DNA from: Pseudomonas endophytica
Lineage (GTDB): Bacteria > Pseudomonadota > Gammaproteobacteria > Pseudomonadales > Pseudomonadaceae
DNA: 36,657 bases
Direction of reading: 5' to 3'
Assembly: GCF_001411475.1 (NCBI RefSeq)
Contig: NZ_LLWH01000170.1
Span: 1-36,657 of the forward strand
Of the stretch, positions 14,533 to 24,135 are shown piece by piece. Position 1 is the stretch's first letter. Every line of letters starts with the position of its first letter. A program made the position numbers and the translations under genes. The notes under the pieces are model-generated. The model searched no databases. It was given only the letters and a program-made list of their open reading frames with translations, and was not told the DNA's origin.

Positions 14533-14889
14533 GGTGGAGAGTCGATCTGTAAGCCGGGTTCTGTCGTGAACAGTCATTCGTCTACGATGGCCATCACTGG
14601 ACATCTTTAGCAACCTACCCGGTCCCAGCGCGGGCCACGCCTTGGGACCCTATTTGGTCTTGCTCCAAGTGGGGTTTACCTAGCCACGAACTGTTGCCAG
14701 TCGCGCGGTGCGCTCTTACCGCACCTTTTCACCCTTACCGGCGCCGAAGCGCTTAGGCGGTTGTTTTCTGTGGCACTTTCCGTAGGCTCACGCCTCCCAG
14801 GCATTACCTGGCACTTCGCCCTATGGAGCCCGGACTTTCCTCCCCCCTCTAATTTTCATAGAAGGCAGCGACTGTCCAATCGACTCTCC
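14533..14889 (-). ncRNA. rnpB: RNase P RNA (M1 RNA, bacterial class A)
   Basis: This is the catalytic RNA of RNase P, which cleaves the 5' leader of pre-tRNAs. On the minus strand the 5' side carries the universally conserved GAGGAAAGTCCGGGCTCC (P3/P4 region, around 14850-14828) followed by GAAGTGCCAGGTAA and ACGGAAAGTGCCACAGAAAA. The 3' side carries CCGGGTAGGTTGCTAAAG and AGAACCCGGCTTACAGATCG. The ends pair as P1 (AGAGTCGAT with ATCGACTCT), which fixes the boundaries to within a few bases. The length of about 355 bases fits the class. It sits between mraZ and rsmI, its usual place in Pseudomonas. Confidence 0.97.
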
Positions 14890-14902
14890 GGCGCGAAGGT
14901 TA

Positions 14903-14932
14903 ACTGTACAGAGCGTATAGAACAAGCGTTAA
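14903..14932 (-). promoter_or_regulatory. Candidate rnpB promoter
   Basis: On the minus strand TTAACG (14932-14927) and TACAGT (14908-14903) are 18 bases apart, placing the start close to the predicted 5' end of the RNase P RNA near 14889. The -35 match is weak, so support comes mainly from position. Confidence 0.45.
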
Positions 14933-15011
14933 AGCATCCAATTACGCTCAATCATCAAACTTCAGCCCCTTCATTTATTAACCTAACATCCATAGACAGG
15001 GCAAAGTGCCA

Positions 15012-15890
15012 CTACTGCGATTCTGCTTTTTGCTTCTCAAGAGCAACTTGGTACAACACATTTTTGCGCTCACCGGTTATTTCAGCAGCCAATGCAGCGG
15101 CTCGCTTGAGTGGCATTTCTTTGAGTAACAAATTAAGAATACGCATCGCTTCATTGCTGACAACTTGATCCGTTTCAGGTGCAGTCCAACCCGCAACCAG
15201 TACAACGCACTCACCACGCTGCTGATTACTATCTGCTTCAACAAACGCTCGCAGTTCAGCCAATGGCAAACCTTTGAGGGTTTCGAAGGTTTTGGTTAGC
15301 TCTCGCGCCAGCAGTGCCGGGCGATCAGCACCAAACACCGACTCCATATCTTGCAGGCATTCAAGGATGCGATGCGGCGCTTCGTAAAAGATCAGCGTTC
15401 GCGACTCTTCTTTTAAAAGCTCTAAACGTGAACGCCGGCCAACGGCCTTGGCCGGCAAGAACCCCTCAAAGATAAACCGATCAGAAGGCAACCCGGCTGC
15501 CGATAAGGCGGCAATCAGCGCACATGCTCCCGGCACCGGCACCACCCGGACCCCGGCCGCACGCGCCTGACGTACCAAGTGATAGCCCGGATCAGAGATC
15601 AACGGCGTACCGGCATCAGAGATCAAGGCCACATCCTCACCCGCCAGTAAGCGCTGGATAAAGCGGTTGCCCTCATCGCGCTCGTTATGCTCGTGGCAGG
15701 CGCCTAGTGGCGTAGCGATGCCAAAATGCTGCAACAAACGCAGCGAGTGGCGCGTATCTTCGGCCGCTATCAGCGACACCTCACGCAGCACTTTGAGCGC
15801 GCGCGCGCTGATGTCATCCAGGTTACCGATGGGCGTGGCCACCACATAAAGTGAGCCAACAACGGAATTCAAAGCACCTGGAGCAGTCAA
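15012..15890 (-). CDS. rsmI: 16S rRNA (cytidine(1402)-2'-O)-methyltransferase RsmI, probable TTG start
   Basis: RsmI methylates the ribose of C1402, the nucleotide also modified by RsmH. From TTG 15890 the protein has 292 residues. A GTG three codons upstream (15899) is in frame, but AAGAGG abuts it with no spacing, while it lies 8 bases before the TTG. Seen: the tetrapyrrole-methylase-type fold with LYVVATPIGNLDDIS, IAAEDTRHS, ALISDAGTPLISDPGY (the SAM site), VPVPGACALIAALSAAGLP and FYEAPHRI. The C-terminal LLLKEMPLKRAAALAAEITG is typical of the RsmI C-terminal domain. It diverges from lpoA. Confidence 0.95.
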   Translation of the reverse strand: MTAPGALNSVVGSLYVVATPIGNLDDISARALKVLREVSLIAAEDTRHSLRLLQHFGIATPLGACHEHNERDEGNRFIQRLLAGEDVALISDAGTPLISDPGYHLVRQARAAGVRVVPVPGACALIAALSAAGLPSDRFIFEGFLPAKAVGRRSRLELLKEESRTLIFYEAPHRILECLQDMESVFGADRPALLARELTKTFETLKGLPLAELRAFVEADSNQQRGECVVLVAGWTAPETDQVVSNEAMRILNLLLKEMPLKRAAALAAEITGERKNVLYQVALEKQKAESQ

Positions 15891-15920
15891 AACGCGCACC
15901 TCTTGAGAGTTAAAGGCGCC

Positions 15921-15926
15921 ATTGTA
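15921..15926 (-). promoter_or_regulatory. Candidate -10 element for rsmI
   Basis: TACAAT on the minus strand lies about 31 bases before the chosen TTG start. No good -35 sequence is correctly spaced upstream (TTGGGT is only 14 bases away), so this is a tentative promoter in the rsmI/lpoA divergent gap. Confidence 0.35.
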
Positions 15927-16106
15927 GCGCGTAGAAGCTTACCCAACGCACCCAAAAGGCACCTTCAAAATGCTCAATTCATAAAACACTCTGCTTCACC
16001 TGGGCATAACTCATCTAAAGTTAAGCTTTATCACCAGTAAGATCGCGTACCGGCTAGCGCTTGGGTACACTTCGCAACTCATTTGCTCGAGTATCAGGAA
16101 CACTTC

Positions 16107-17882
16107 ATGATCGCTTGCCTGCGGCTGTTCACTGCCCTCTGCCTCGCTGCCCTGCTGGCGGCCTGCGCCAGCTCGCCCTCGTCCAGCCTTGGCGAACTCC
16201 CTCGTACACCTGATGCCAGCTTGGAACAGCTGCTGCAAGAGGCCTCTGCGACCAAAGACCCGGAAAAGTCAGCTCTATTGCGCCTGTCCGCTACCGACCT
16301 CGCCATCCGCCAACACAATAATCAACGCGCAGAGCAAATTCTCGCGCAGGTGCCGCTTGATCAGCTCAAGCCTGCACAACAAGTATTTGCCAGCACCTTG
16401 GCCGCTGAACTGGCGATGAGTCGCAATCAGCCTAAAGAAGCACTGGCCGCACTCAATCACCCAAGCGTATCGCGCCTCAACGAGATGCCAGCTGACTTGC
16501 AGACTCGTACTCACATGGTTCGCGCTCAAGCACTGGAAGCTGATGGCCAAACTTTGGCCGCCGCTCGCGAGCGCGTAACCATGGGCCAAGGCCTGACCGG
16601 CGAACCAGCCAACAGCAATAACGAGGATATCTGGGCACTGGTTGCCGCCTTACCGGCTGACCAACTGCGGACACCAGAGCCAGGCGTGCTGGGTGGTTGG
16701 ATGTCCTTGGCGCTTGCCGTCAAGAGCGCAAGCAGCCTGCAAGAACAGCAAGACGCTATCGACCAATGGCGCGCGCAAAACCCTACACACCCGGCCGCTA
16801 TTCAATTGCCGGCAACCCTAATCAAGCTCAAGGAGTTGGCCAGCCAACCGCTGACCAAAATCGCCCTGCTGCTGCCGCAGGACGGCCAATTGGCCTCTGT
16901 CAGCAAAGCACTGCGTGACGGTTTTATGGCTGCACACTACCAAGCACAGCAAGCAGGTCAAAATCCGCCAAGCATTCAGTTTTATGACAGCTCGCGCCTG
17001 ACCTCAGTGGATGACTTCTATCGCCAGGCCCAAGCCGATGGCGTGCAACTGGTGGTAGGCCCTCTAGAAAAATCACTGGTCAAACAGTTGAATGTTCATC
17101 AACAGCTGCCAATCACTACACTGGCACTGAACTACAGCGAAGGCGGTGCCCAAGGCCCGGCTCAACTGTTTCAGTTTGGCCTTGCTGCTGAAGACGAAGC
17201 TCGCGAAGTCGCACGCCGCGCTCATGCCGACGGCTTGACTAGCGCAGGCGCCATGGTGCCGCAAGGCGAATGGGGCGACCGCGTACTCAAAGCATTCCGT
17301 GATGAATGGGAAGCCAACGGCGGCACTATCGTTGGCGTCGAACACATCGACAAGCCTGTCGCTCTAGCCCAGCAAGTGGCCGATCTGGTGCAACTGCGCA
17401 AAACGGGAGGTTCCTCTCAGCCATCACGTCGCCAAGACATGCAGTTCATCTTCTTGGCCGCAACGCCACAGCAAGCACAACAGATCAAACCGACCCTGAA
17501 CTATCAGTACGCAGGTGACATTCCGGTCTACGCCACCTCTCACGTCTATAGCGCCAACGGCGACCAAAACCAGTACAAAGACATGAACGGCATCCGTTTT
17601 TGTGAAACCCCGTGGTTACTCGACACCGCCAACCCACTGCGCCAGCAAGTCGCGGCTCAATGGCCACAAGCCGGTGGTAGCTTGGGGCGCCTGTACGCAA
17701 TGGGCGTGGATGCTTATCAGTTGTCGTCTCGGCTGGGCCAACTGAAAGCACTGCCTGAGAATCGCATCGACGGATTGTCCGGCAGCCTCAGCATGGACCC
17801 GACCCAGCGCATTGAACGTCAGTTGCCATGGGCCGAATTTGTTAATGGCCAGGTCCAACGCCTGCCCGACACACCTAACTAA
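16107..17882 (+). CDS. lpoA: Penicillin-binding protein activator LpoA (outer-membrane lipoprotein)
   Basis: LpoA is an outer-membrane lipoprotein that in E. coli stimulates the bifunctional synthase PBP1A. From ATG 16107 the protein has 591 residues, with AGGAA about 7 bases upstream. The frame also opens at TTG 16083. Seen: a lipoprotein signal peptide ending LLAAC, with lipidated Cys20. A helical TPR-like N-terminal domain (about 30-250) is followed by a periplasmic-binding-protein-like domain from about 260 (KIALLLPQDGQLASVSKALRD, VVGPLEKSLV, YATSHVYS). It heads a plus-strand run with yraN, gmhA and dolP. The exact partner in Pseudomonas is inferred from homology. Confidence 0.93.
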   Translation: MIACLRLFTALCLAALLAACASSPSSSLGELPRTPDASLEQLLQEASATKDPEKSALLRLSATDLAIRQHNNQRAEQILAQVPLDQLKPAQQVFASTLAAELAMSRNQPKEALAALNHPSVSRLNEMPADLQTRTHMVRAQALEADGQTLAAARERVTMGQGLTGEPANSNNEDIWALVAALPADQLRTPEPGVLGGWMSLALAVKSASSLQEQQDAIDQWRAQNPTHPAAIQLPATLIKLKELASQPLTKIALLLPQDGQLASVSKALRDGFMAAHYQAQQAGQNPPSIQFYDSSRLTSVDDFYRQAQADGVQLVVGPLEKSLVKQLNVHQQLPITTLALNYSEGGAQGPAQLFQFGLAAEDEAREVARRAHADGLTSAGAMVPQGEWGDRVLKAFRDEWEANGGTIVGVEHIDKPVALAQQVADLVQLRKTGGSSQPSRRQDMQFIFLAATPQQAQQIKPTLNYQYAGDIPVYATSHVYSANGDQNQYKDMNGIRFCETPWLLDTANPLRQQVAAQWPQAGGSLGRLYAMGVDAYQLSSRLGQLKALPENRIDGLSGSLSMDPTQRIERQLPWAEFVNGQVQRLPDTPN

Positions 17883-18244
17883 TGCCAGATCGCTCAAGCC
17901 AGCAAACAGGTAAAGATGCCGAGCGCACTGCGCTGCGGCATCTTGAGCAACACGGTTTACGCTTGCTGGCGCAAAATTGGCTATGCAAGCGTGGGGAGCT
18001 GGATCTGGTCATGCTTGACGGCGATACAGTAGTATTCGTCGAAGTTCGTTACCGACAACACGCGCAATGGGGAGGCGCGCTAGCAAGCATTGACGCACGT
18101 AAGCGTCAAAAGCTGATAGTGGCAGCCCAGTACTTCTTGCAACGCGAGTCACGCTGGGCCAACCACCCTTGCCGATTCGACGTCGTAGCCATGGATAGCG
18201 CAACACCTCATTTGAACTGGCTACGCAACGCCTTTGACAGCTAA
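17882..18244 (+). CDS. yraN: UPF0102 family protein YraN (endonuclease-like fold)
   Basis: This 120-residue protein is a UPF0102/YraN member. The family has a restriction-endonuclease-like fold, but its biological role is not firmly known. Seen: GKDAERTALRHLEQHGL, then the putative metal-binding core GELDLVMLDGDTVVFVEVRYR (about 38-58), where Glu and Asp residues match a PD-(D/E)xK-type site, and RKRQKLIVAAQYFL. The ATG shares its A with the lpoA stop (TAATG at 17880-17884), so translation is coupled. I assign no specific function. Confidence 0.9.
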   Translation: MPDRSSQQTGKDAERTALRHLEQHGLRLLAQNWLCKRGELDLVMLDGDTVVFVEVRYRQHAQWGGALASIDARKRQKLIVAAQYFLQRESRWANHPCRFDVVAMDSATPHLNWLRNAFDS

Positions 18245-18381
18245 AAGCTGCAGGGTCGATTTGAGCATCCTTTTTTAAACGATTTTTGCTTTGCTTTGCG
18301 GGCTGCACATTTTTGTGCCGGGAAGTCACTCAGGTTTAACTGAATCACGCCCGACCAGCCGCCCTACTTAAGGTCACATAG

Positions 18382-19553
<1,172 letters not shown>

Positions 19554-19584
19554 TTATCTGGAGCAAGTGTGTCTGGCGAACGTT

Positions 19585-19612
19585 AAAAGATCACGAGCAA
19601 GCTCGCTACAAC
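19585..19612. repeat. Degenerate Pseudomonas REP sequence
   Basis: The segment reads AAAAGATCACGAGCAAGCTC followed by GCTACAACA. It closely resembles the common Pseudomonas REP form (AAAGATCGCGAGCAAGCTCG then CTCCTACA) with a few changes. The core CGAGC-AA-GCTCG (19594-19605) is a short palindrome. It sits between dolP and its terminator. Confidence 0.6.
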
Positions 19613-19624
19613 AGGCCAAAAATG

Positions 19625-19655
19625 AAAAAGGCGACCTTTGCAGGTCGCCTTTTTT
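19625..19655. terminator. Bidirectional intrinsic terminator between dolP and sspB
   Basis: GGCGACCT and AGGTCGCC pair around a TTGC loop, extended by an A5/T5 match. Both strands therefore show a stem followed by a T-run. It ends dolP on the plus strand and sspB, whose stop is at 19657, on the minus strand. Confidence 0.9.
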
Positions 19656-19656
19656 G

Positions 19657-20070
19657 TTACTTAACCACTTTAAGACTAGGCCGTCCGCTAGGTCGCGGTG
19701 GCTCAGTGCCTGACGGCGGAGTATCGTCGTCCGGCGCAATCTCGTCATCCACGTCAAACGCTTCTTCGAGATCAAACATCATGCCTTGGCCATTTTCTCG
19801 GGCGTAGATCCCTAAAATAGCCGCAATCGGCACGTATAACGTATGAGGCACACCGCCAAAACGACCGTCAAAGCTCACCGCTTCGTTATCCATGTGCATT
19901 TGACGCACGGCGCTTGGCGAAACATTCAGGACAATCTGCCCATCGCTGGCAAAACCCTGCGGCACTTGCACCTTCGGGTAGTCAGATTTAACCAGCAGGT
20001 GCGGAGTGCAATCGTTATCCACAATCCACTCGTAGAGCGCACGTACCAGATAAGGTCGACTTGAATTCAT
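19657..20070 (-). CDS. sspB: ClpXP protease specificity-enhancing factor SspB
   Basis: SspB is an adaptor that delivers ssrA-tagged and some other proteins to ClpXP. The protein has 137 residues. Seen: the substrate-binding domain (about 1-105) with RPYLVRALYEWIVDNDCTPH, VLNVSPSAV and FGGVPHTLYVPIAAILGIYA. An acidic flexible linker (FDVDDEIAPDDDTPPSG) follows, then the basic-hydrophobic tail GRPSLKVVK, which is the ClpX-binding XB motif. It starts 17 bases after the sspA stop, in one transcription unit, and ends at the shared terminator. Confidence 0.95.
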   Translation of the reverse strand: MNSSRPYLVRALYEWIVDNDCTPHLLVKSDYPKVQVPQGFASDGQIVLNVSPSAVRQMHMDNEAVSFDGRFGGVPHTLYVPIAAILGIYARENGQGMMFDLEEAFDVDDEIAPDDDTPPSGTEPPRPSGRPSLKVVK

Positions 20071-20087
20071 TGAGGGCTCCTAAAGCC

Positions 20088-20705
20088 TTAGCGCATGTCG
20101 CGTTCGACACCAGACAAACTTGCCTGGAAAGCCTCACGCGCAAACTGGCGCTCCATATAGTCAAGCAGCGGCTTGGCAGGCCGCGGCAACTCAATACCCA
20201 AAACAGGCAGGCGCCAGAGTATCGGTAATAGGCAGCAGTCGACCAGACTTTGCTCGTCACTCAGGAAAAAAGGTTTGTCTGCAAACAATGCCGATACGCC
20301 TGTCAGACTCTCTCGCAACTCTTTACGCGCCTGCACACGTGCAGGCTCTTTGGTGCGCGAATCAAGGATCAAGTCCACTAGGTTGCACCAGTCACGCTGG
20401 ATCCGATGCATCAGCAGTCGGCTGTTAGCCCGTGCTACCGGATACACCGGCAACAAGGGCGGATGCGGATAACGCTCATCCAGATACTCCATCACCACGG
20501 TCGACTCCCACAACGCAAGGTCACGATCGACCAAGGTTGGCAGGCTCCCGTAGGGGTTCACTTCGATCAGCTTTGGCGGATGACGACCCGCCACCACACT
20601 GATGATCTCGGCGCTGACACCTTTCTCGGCGAGCACAATACGTACTCGATGGGAATAGTGGTCGGCGGGGTCGGAGTAACAGGCCAACCGATTGGTCACG
20701 CCCAT
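20088..20705 (-). CDS. sspA: Stringent starvation protein A (GST-fold RNA polymerase-associated protein)
   Basis: SspA binds RNA polymerase and alters transcription during starvation or stress. It has a glutathione-S-transferase fold but is not expected to be an active transferase. The protein has 205 residues with a strong AGGAGG ribosome site. Seen: an N-terminal thioredoxin-like domain ([59 protein letters not shown]) and an all-helical C-terminal domain. A 185-base gap separates it from petC, longer than other gaps in the series, so a separate promoter is plausible though none is clear. The order petABC-sspAB is conserved in many proteobacteria. Confidence 0.94.
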   Translation of the reverse strand: MGVTNRLACYSDPADHYSHRVRIVLAEKGVSAEIISVVAGRHPPKLIEVNPYGSLPTLVDRDLALWESTVVMEYLDERYPHPPLLPVYPVARANSRLLMHRIQRDWCNLVDLILDSRTKEPARVQARKELRESLTGVSALFADKPFFLSDEQSLVDCCLLPILWRLPVLGIELPRPAKPLLDYMERQFAREAFQASLSGVERDMR

Positions 20706-20890
20706 GGCGGTCCTCCTCGCTTGTTGAAATTATCAGGAGCTCAAAAACGAACGCGCCCTAAGCGTGCCTCTCATAACAGCAGAACCGTGAAGACAGAACC
20801 CAATGGCCCCGTCTTCGCTGTGTCCTGCACTGTTACCTTTTTAGAGACACCCTTGGGCGCGCACGATTAACAGCAATGCATGTAACGGTA

Positions 20891-21670
20891 TCAGTGCACA
20901 TCCTTCCAGTATTCGCGTTTGAGCAGATAAGCGAACACGAAGAAGAAGGCCAGATAGAGCAATACGTAAGTCCCGATGCGCTGATGCTCCAACTTCACCG
21001 GGTTAGCCGAGTAGGCTAGGAAGGTCACAAGGTTCTGGATCTTCTCATCGAACTGCTCTTCAGTCAGCGTGCCTGTTTTGGGCAACACTGTCAGCTGGTC
21101 GCACGCTTCATGTGTCAAAGGCGTGCCGGTGAGCGGATCATACTGCTTCTTGCCGTTTTCGACGATCTGTACTTGCTTACAACCGATAACTTGACGTCCT
21201 TGCAGCGGCGCCAGCACGTTTGGCATCCCCACATTCGGGAAGACCGTATTGTTCACCCCCCATGGGCGCGAGGGGTCTTCATAAAACGAGCGCAGGTAGC
21301 TATAGAGCCAGTCAGTGCCGCGCACACGAGCCACTAAGGTCAAGTCGGGCGGCGCAGCACCAAACCACGCCTTGGCGTCTTCAGGCTGCATACCTATGTT
21401 CATGTGATCGCCTATTTTGGCACCCGTAAACACCAGATTCTTGAGCATCACATCGTGAGGAATCCCCAAGTCGTCAGCCACTCGCTCATAGCGTTGAAAC
21501 TGTGCGCTGTGACAGCCCATGCAATAGTTGGCGAACGTGCGTGCACCGTCTTGCAGCGCAGCCTTGTCAGACACATCTATATCGACTTTATCCAGCTGCA
21601 CACCCTGCTCGGAGGCAAAGGACAGCATTGGGGTTATCGCGAGCATCAATACGGCGAATAACTTTTTCAT
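20891..21670 (-). CDS. petC: Ubiquinol-cytochrome c reductase, cytochrome c1 subunit
   Basis: This is the c-type cytochrome subunit of the bc1 complex, passing electrons from the Rieske protein to cytochrome c. I start at ATG 21670 (MKKLFAVLMLAITPMLSFAS), 259 residues. The longer open frame upstream lies inside petB and lacks a signal peptide. Seen: a Sec signal peptide (about 1-20), the haem site CMGCH (50-54), NIGMQPEDAKAWFG, where the Met is a candidate axial ligand, VPNVLAP-like and DYLYS-like segments in family positions, and a C-terminal anchor (GTYVLLYLAFFFVFAYLLKR). Its start shares one base with the petB stop (TGATG). Confidence 0.95.
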   Translation of the reverse strand: MKKLFAVLMLAITPMLSFASEQGVQLDKVDIDVSDKAALQDGARTFANYCMGCHSAQFQRYERVADDLGIPHDVMLKNLVFTGAKIGDHMNIGMQPEDAKAWFGAAPPDLTLVARVRGTDWLYSYLRSFYEDPSRPWGVNNTVFPNVGMPNVLAPLQGRQVIGCKQVQIVENGKKQYDPLTGTPLTHEACDQLTVLPKTGTLTEEQFDEKIQNLVTFLAYSANPVKLEHQRIGTYVLLYLAFFFVFAYLLKREYWKDVH

Positions 21671-22881
21671 CAGCCAGTCACCCTTTCCGGAACCGGTTTG
21701 GTCTTTTCTAGCCGGGTGTAGAACGGCATCAAAATGAAGTAGGCGAAGTACAAGAACGTACACACCTGCGACAGCAACGTACGCTCCTGGGTCGGCGCCA
21801 AGACACCCAGCACACCCAGAGTGACGAACGAGATGCAGAACACCCACAGCCAGATCTTGCTCATCCAGCCTTTGTAGCGCATCGACTTCACAGGGCTGCG
21901 ATCAAGCCAGGGCAATACAAACAACACCGCAATCGCAGCCCCCATAGCAACTACACCCATGAGTTTGTCCGGAATCGCGCGCAAGATCGCGTAGAACGGC
22001 GTGAAGTACCAAACCGGGGCAATGTGCTCTGGCGTTTTGAAGGCGTTAGCGGGCTCAAAGTTAGGCTTTTCGAGGAAGTAGCCTCCCATTTCAGGGAAGA
22101 AGAACACAATCGAACAGAAGATAAACAAGAACACGACGACACCGACAATGTCTTTCACCGTGTAGTACGGATGGAAGGGAATGCCGTCTAGCGGGATGCC
22201 GTTTTCATCTTTGTACTTCTTAATATCAATCCCGTCAGGGTTGTTCGAACCCACTTCATGCAGGGCCAGAATGTGCAGCACAACCAGCCCTAAAATTACG
22301 ATAGGCAGGGCGACAACGTGCAGTGCGAAGAAGCGATTAAGGGTGATACCGGAGATCAAGTAGTCACCGCGAATCCACTGAGTGAGGTCGTTACCGATCA
22401 CAGGGATCGCACCGAACAGCGAGATAATCACCTGCGCCCCCCAGTAGGACATTTGCCCCCATGGCAACAGATAACCCATGAATGCTTCTGCCATCAGGGC
22501 TAGATAAATCATCATGCCGAACAGCCAGACTAGCTCGCGTGGCTTCTGATAAGAGCCATAGAGCAAGCCACGGAACATATGCAGGTACACCACGATAAAG
22601 AATGCAGACGCGCCAGTGGAGTGCAGCAAGCGCAGAATCGAGCCGTACTGAACATCACGCATGATGTATTCGATAGAGGCAAAGGCATCTTCTGCGGTCG
22701 GCGTATAACTCATGGTCAGCCACACGCCGGTCACGATTTGATTGACCAACACCAGCAAGGCGAGAGAGCCAAAGAAATAAAGGAAATTGAAGTTTTTGGG
22801 GGCGTAATACTTGCTGAGGTGGTCTTCCCACATTTTAGTGGCCGGGAAGCGAGCATCAATCCAATCCATGAACTTGCTCAT
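21670..22881 (-). CDS. petB: Ubiquinol-cytochrome c reductase, cytochrome b subunit
   Basis: This integral membrane subunit carries haems bL and bH and the quinol-oxidising and quinone-reducing sites. The protein has 403 residues. Seen: haem ligands His87/His101 (LLHSTGASAFFIVVYLHMFR) and His188/His203 (FALHVVALPIVILGLVVLH), and the Qo-site loop APVWYFTPFYAILRAIP, which has PVWY where many cytochromes b have PEWY. There are eight or more membrane segments. It is flanked by petA upstream (TAATG overlap) and petC downstream, a single bc1 operon. Confidence 0.96.
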   Translation of the reverse strand: MSKFMDWIDARFPATKMWEDHLSKYYAPKNFNFLYFFGSLALLVLVNQIVTGVWLTMSYTPTAEDAFASIEYIMRDVQYGSILRLLHSTGASAFFIVVYLHMFRGLLYGSYQKPRELVWLFGMMIYLALMAEAFMGYLLPWGQMSYWGAQVIISLFGAIPVIGNDLTQWIRGDYLISGITLNRFFALHVVALPIVILGLVVLHILALHEVGSNNPDGIDIKKYKDENGIPLDGIPFHPYYTVKDIVGVVVFLFIFCSIVFFFPEMGGYFLEKPNFEPANAFKTPEHIAPVWYFTPFYAILRAIPDKLMGVVAMGAAIAVLFVLPWLDRSPVKSMRYKGWMSKIWLWVFCISFVTLGVLGVLAPTQERTLLSQVCTFLYFAYFILMPFYTRLEKTKPVPERVTG

Positions 22882-23474
22882 TACGCGGTCTCCCCATCAA
22901 GGCCAACGACAATAATGCTGTCCGACTCGTAGTAATAAGGCGGTACCGGTAGGTTAAGCGGTGCTGGTTGAGCCTTATAGACACGACCCGCCAAGTCATA
23001 GTGCGAGCCATGACATGGGCAGAAATAACCACCCACCCAATCCTTACCAAGATCAGCAGGGGCCACTTCAGGACGAAAAGTAGGAGAGCACCCCAGATGG
23101 GTGCAGATACCGATCAACAGCAAGATTTCTGGCTTGATTGAGCGTAACTCAGGGTTTACGTAGGCTGGCTGATCGGATTTTTTGGAGTCTGGATCGGCAA
23201 GCTGACCCTCAATCTTCTTCAGGTTAGAGAGGATTTCCTCTGTGCGACGTACGATGAATACCGGCTGACCGCGCCATTGCGCAACCATTTGCTGGCCTGG
23301 TTCGACCTTGGAAATATTGACCTTTACCGGGGCGCCTGCGGCCTTAGCCTTGGCACTGGGGAACCACGACCCCACGAACGGGACCGCAGCCCCCACCGCT
23401 CCTGCAGCTCCCACCACGGATGTGGCTGCCACGAGGAAGCGACGCCGACCGACATTGACGTCGACTTTGCTCAT
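22881..23474 (-). CDS. petA: Ubiquinol-cytochrome c reductase iron-sulfur (Rieske) subunit
   Basis: The Rieske protein takes electrons from ubiquinol at the Qo site. I start at ATG 23474 (MSKVDVNVGRRRFLVAATS), 197 residues, preceded by GAGAGGAC. An upstream ATG is in frame but gives no family-like sequence. Seen: a twin-arginine-type N-terminus (RRRFLVAATS) with one membrane anchor (about 14-36), then the [2Fe-2S] ligands C124-T-H126-L-G-C129 and C152-P-C154-H155. It is the first gene of the bc1 operon. Confidence 0.96.
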   Translation of the reverse strand: MSKVDVNVGRRRFLVAATSVVGAAGAVGAAVPFVGSWFPSAKAKAAGAPVKVNISKVEPGQQMVAQWRGQPVFIVRRTEEILSNLKKIEGQLADPDSKKSDQPAYVNPELRSIKPEILLLIGICTHLGCSPTFRPEVAPADLGKDWVGGYFCPCHGSHYDLAGRVYKAQPAPLNLPVPPYYYESDSIIVVGLDGETA

Positions 23475-23557
23475 TCCGTCCTCTCCCATCAGCATTACGG
23501 CCTGTTAAATCAGGCATCAAGTAAGTAGCAAACTAATCTTTATAAAAATTTTGCCGA

Positions 23558-23586
23558 ATGGTAATTAAAAGACCCTACAAAGACAA
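23558..23586 (-). promoter_or_regulatory. Candidate petA promoter
   Basis: On the minus strand TTGTCT (23586-23581) and TACCAT (23563-23558) are exactly 17 bases apart, about 85 bases before the petA start. The -10 is a moderate match. The leader is AT-rich, with another possible -10 (TATAAA) further down. Confidence 0.35.
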
Positions 23587-23676
23587 GGTATTTACCGGGA
23601 GAGATCGGCTGCAGCCCTTGTAAAACAGGCGCCCTACGGATGTGGCACGTTGTCACAGAGACTTTCTTGCGCCCAT

Positions 23677-23713
23677 AAAAAAACCCAGCTCCGTGAGGAG
23701 GCTGGGCTTTTTT
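23677..23713 (-). terminator. Intrinsic terminator after rpsI
   Basis: On the minus strand GCCCAGCC and the matching GGAGCTGGG form a stem followed by TTTTTTT. It begins 16 bases beyond the rpsI stop and separates the ribosomal operon from petA. A-runs on the other side mean it could also act on plus-strand transcripts. Confidence 0.88.
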
Positions 23714-23728
23714 GAACGAAGCTGCGAA

Positions 23729-24121
23729 TTAACGCTTCGAGTACTGCGGACGCTTACGCGCTTTACGCAGACCGACTTTCTTACGTTCAACTTCACGAGC
23801 ATCGCGAGTTACGTAGCCTGCTTTACGCAGAGCGCTACGCAGAGTCTCGTCGTATTCCATCAGAGCGCGAGTGATACCGTGGCGGATTGCGCCAGCTTGA
23901 CCACTTACACCGCCACCGATAACGGTAACGTAGATGTCGAATTTCTCAACAGTCTCGGTCAGCTCCAGCGGTTGACGAACTACCATGCGGGCAGTTTCAC
24001 GACCGAAGAAGTTATCCAGGGAGCGGTTGTTGATAGAGATGTTGCCAGTACCCGGACGCAGGAAAACGCGTGCGGTTGCAGTCTTACGACGGCCAGTGCC
24101 GTAGTTTTGAGTCGCCGACAT
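23729..24121 (-). CDS. rpsI: 30S ribosomal protein S9
   Basis: S9 is a small-subunit protein whose C-terminal tail reaches the P-site tRNA. The protein has 130 residues, the standard length. Seen: [53 protein letters not shown] and the basic tail [17 protein letters not shown], ending in the invariant SKR. It starts 14 bases after the rplM stop in the conserved rplM-rpsI operon and is closed by a strong terminator. Confidence 0.98.
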   Translation of the reverse strand: MSATQNYGTGRRKTATARVFLRPGTGNISINNRSLDNFFGRETARMVVRQPLELTETVEKFDIYVTVIGGGVSGQAGAIRHGITRALMEYDETLRSALRKAGYVTRDAREVERKKVGLRKARKRPQYSKR

Positions 24122-24135
24122 AATGAACTATTCCG

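Noticed and set aside
14761..15168. Plus-strand open frame across rnpB and the rsmI end
   Set aside because: It covers the complement of the RNase P RNA and the 3' end of rsmI, so it is not a credible protein gene.
18300..18320. GCACA-TTTT-TGTGC hairpin between yraN and gmhA as a terminator
   Set aside because: The stem is only five pairs, with no T-run after it, and the gap is short (137 bases) between genes that normally travel together.
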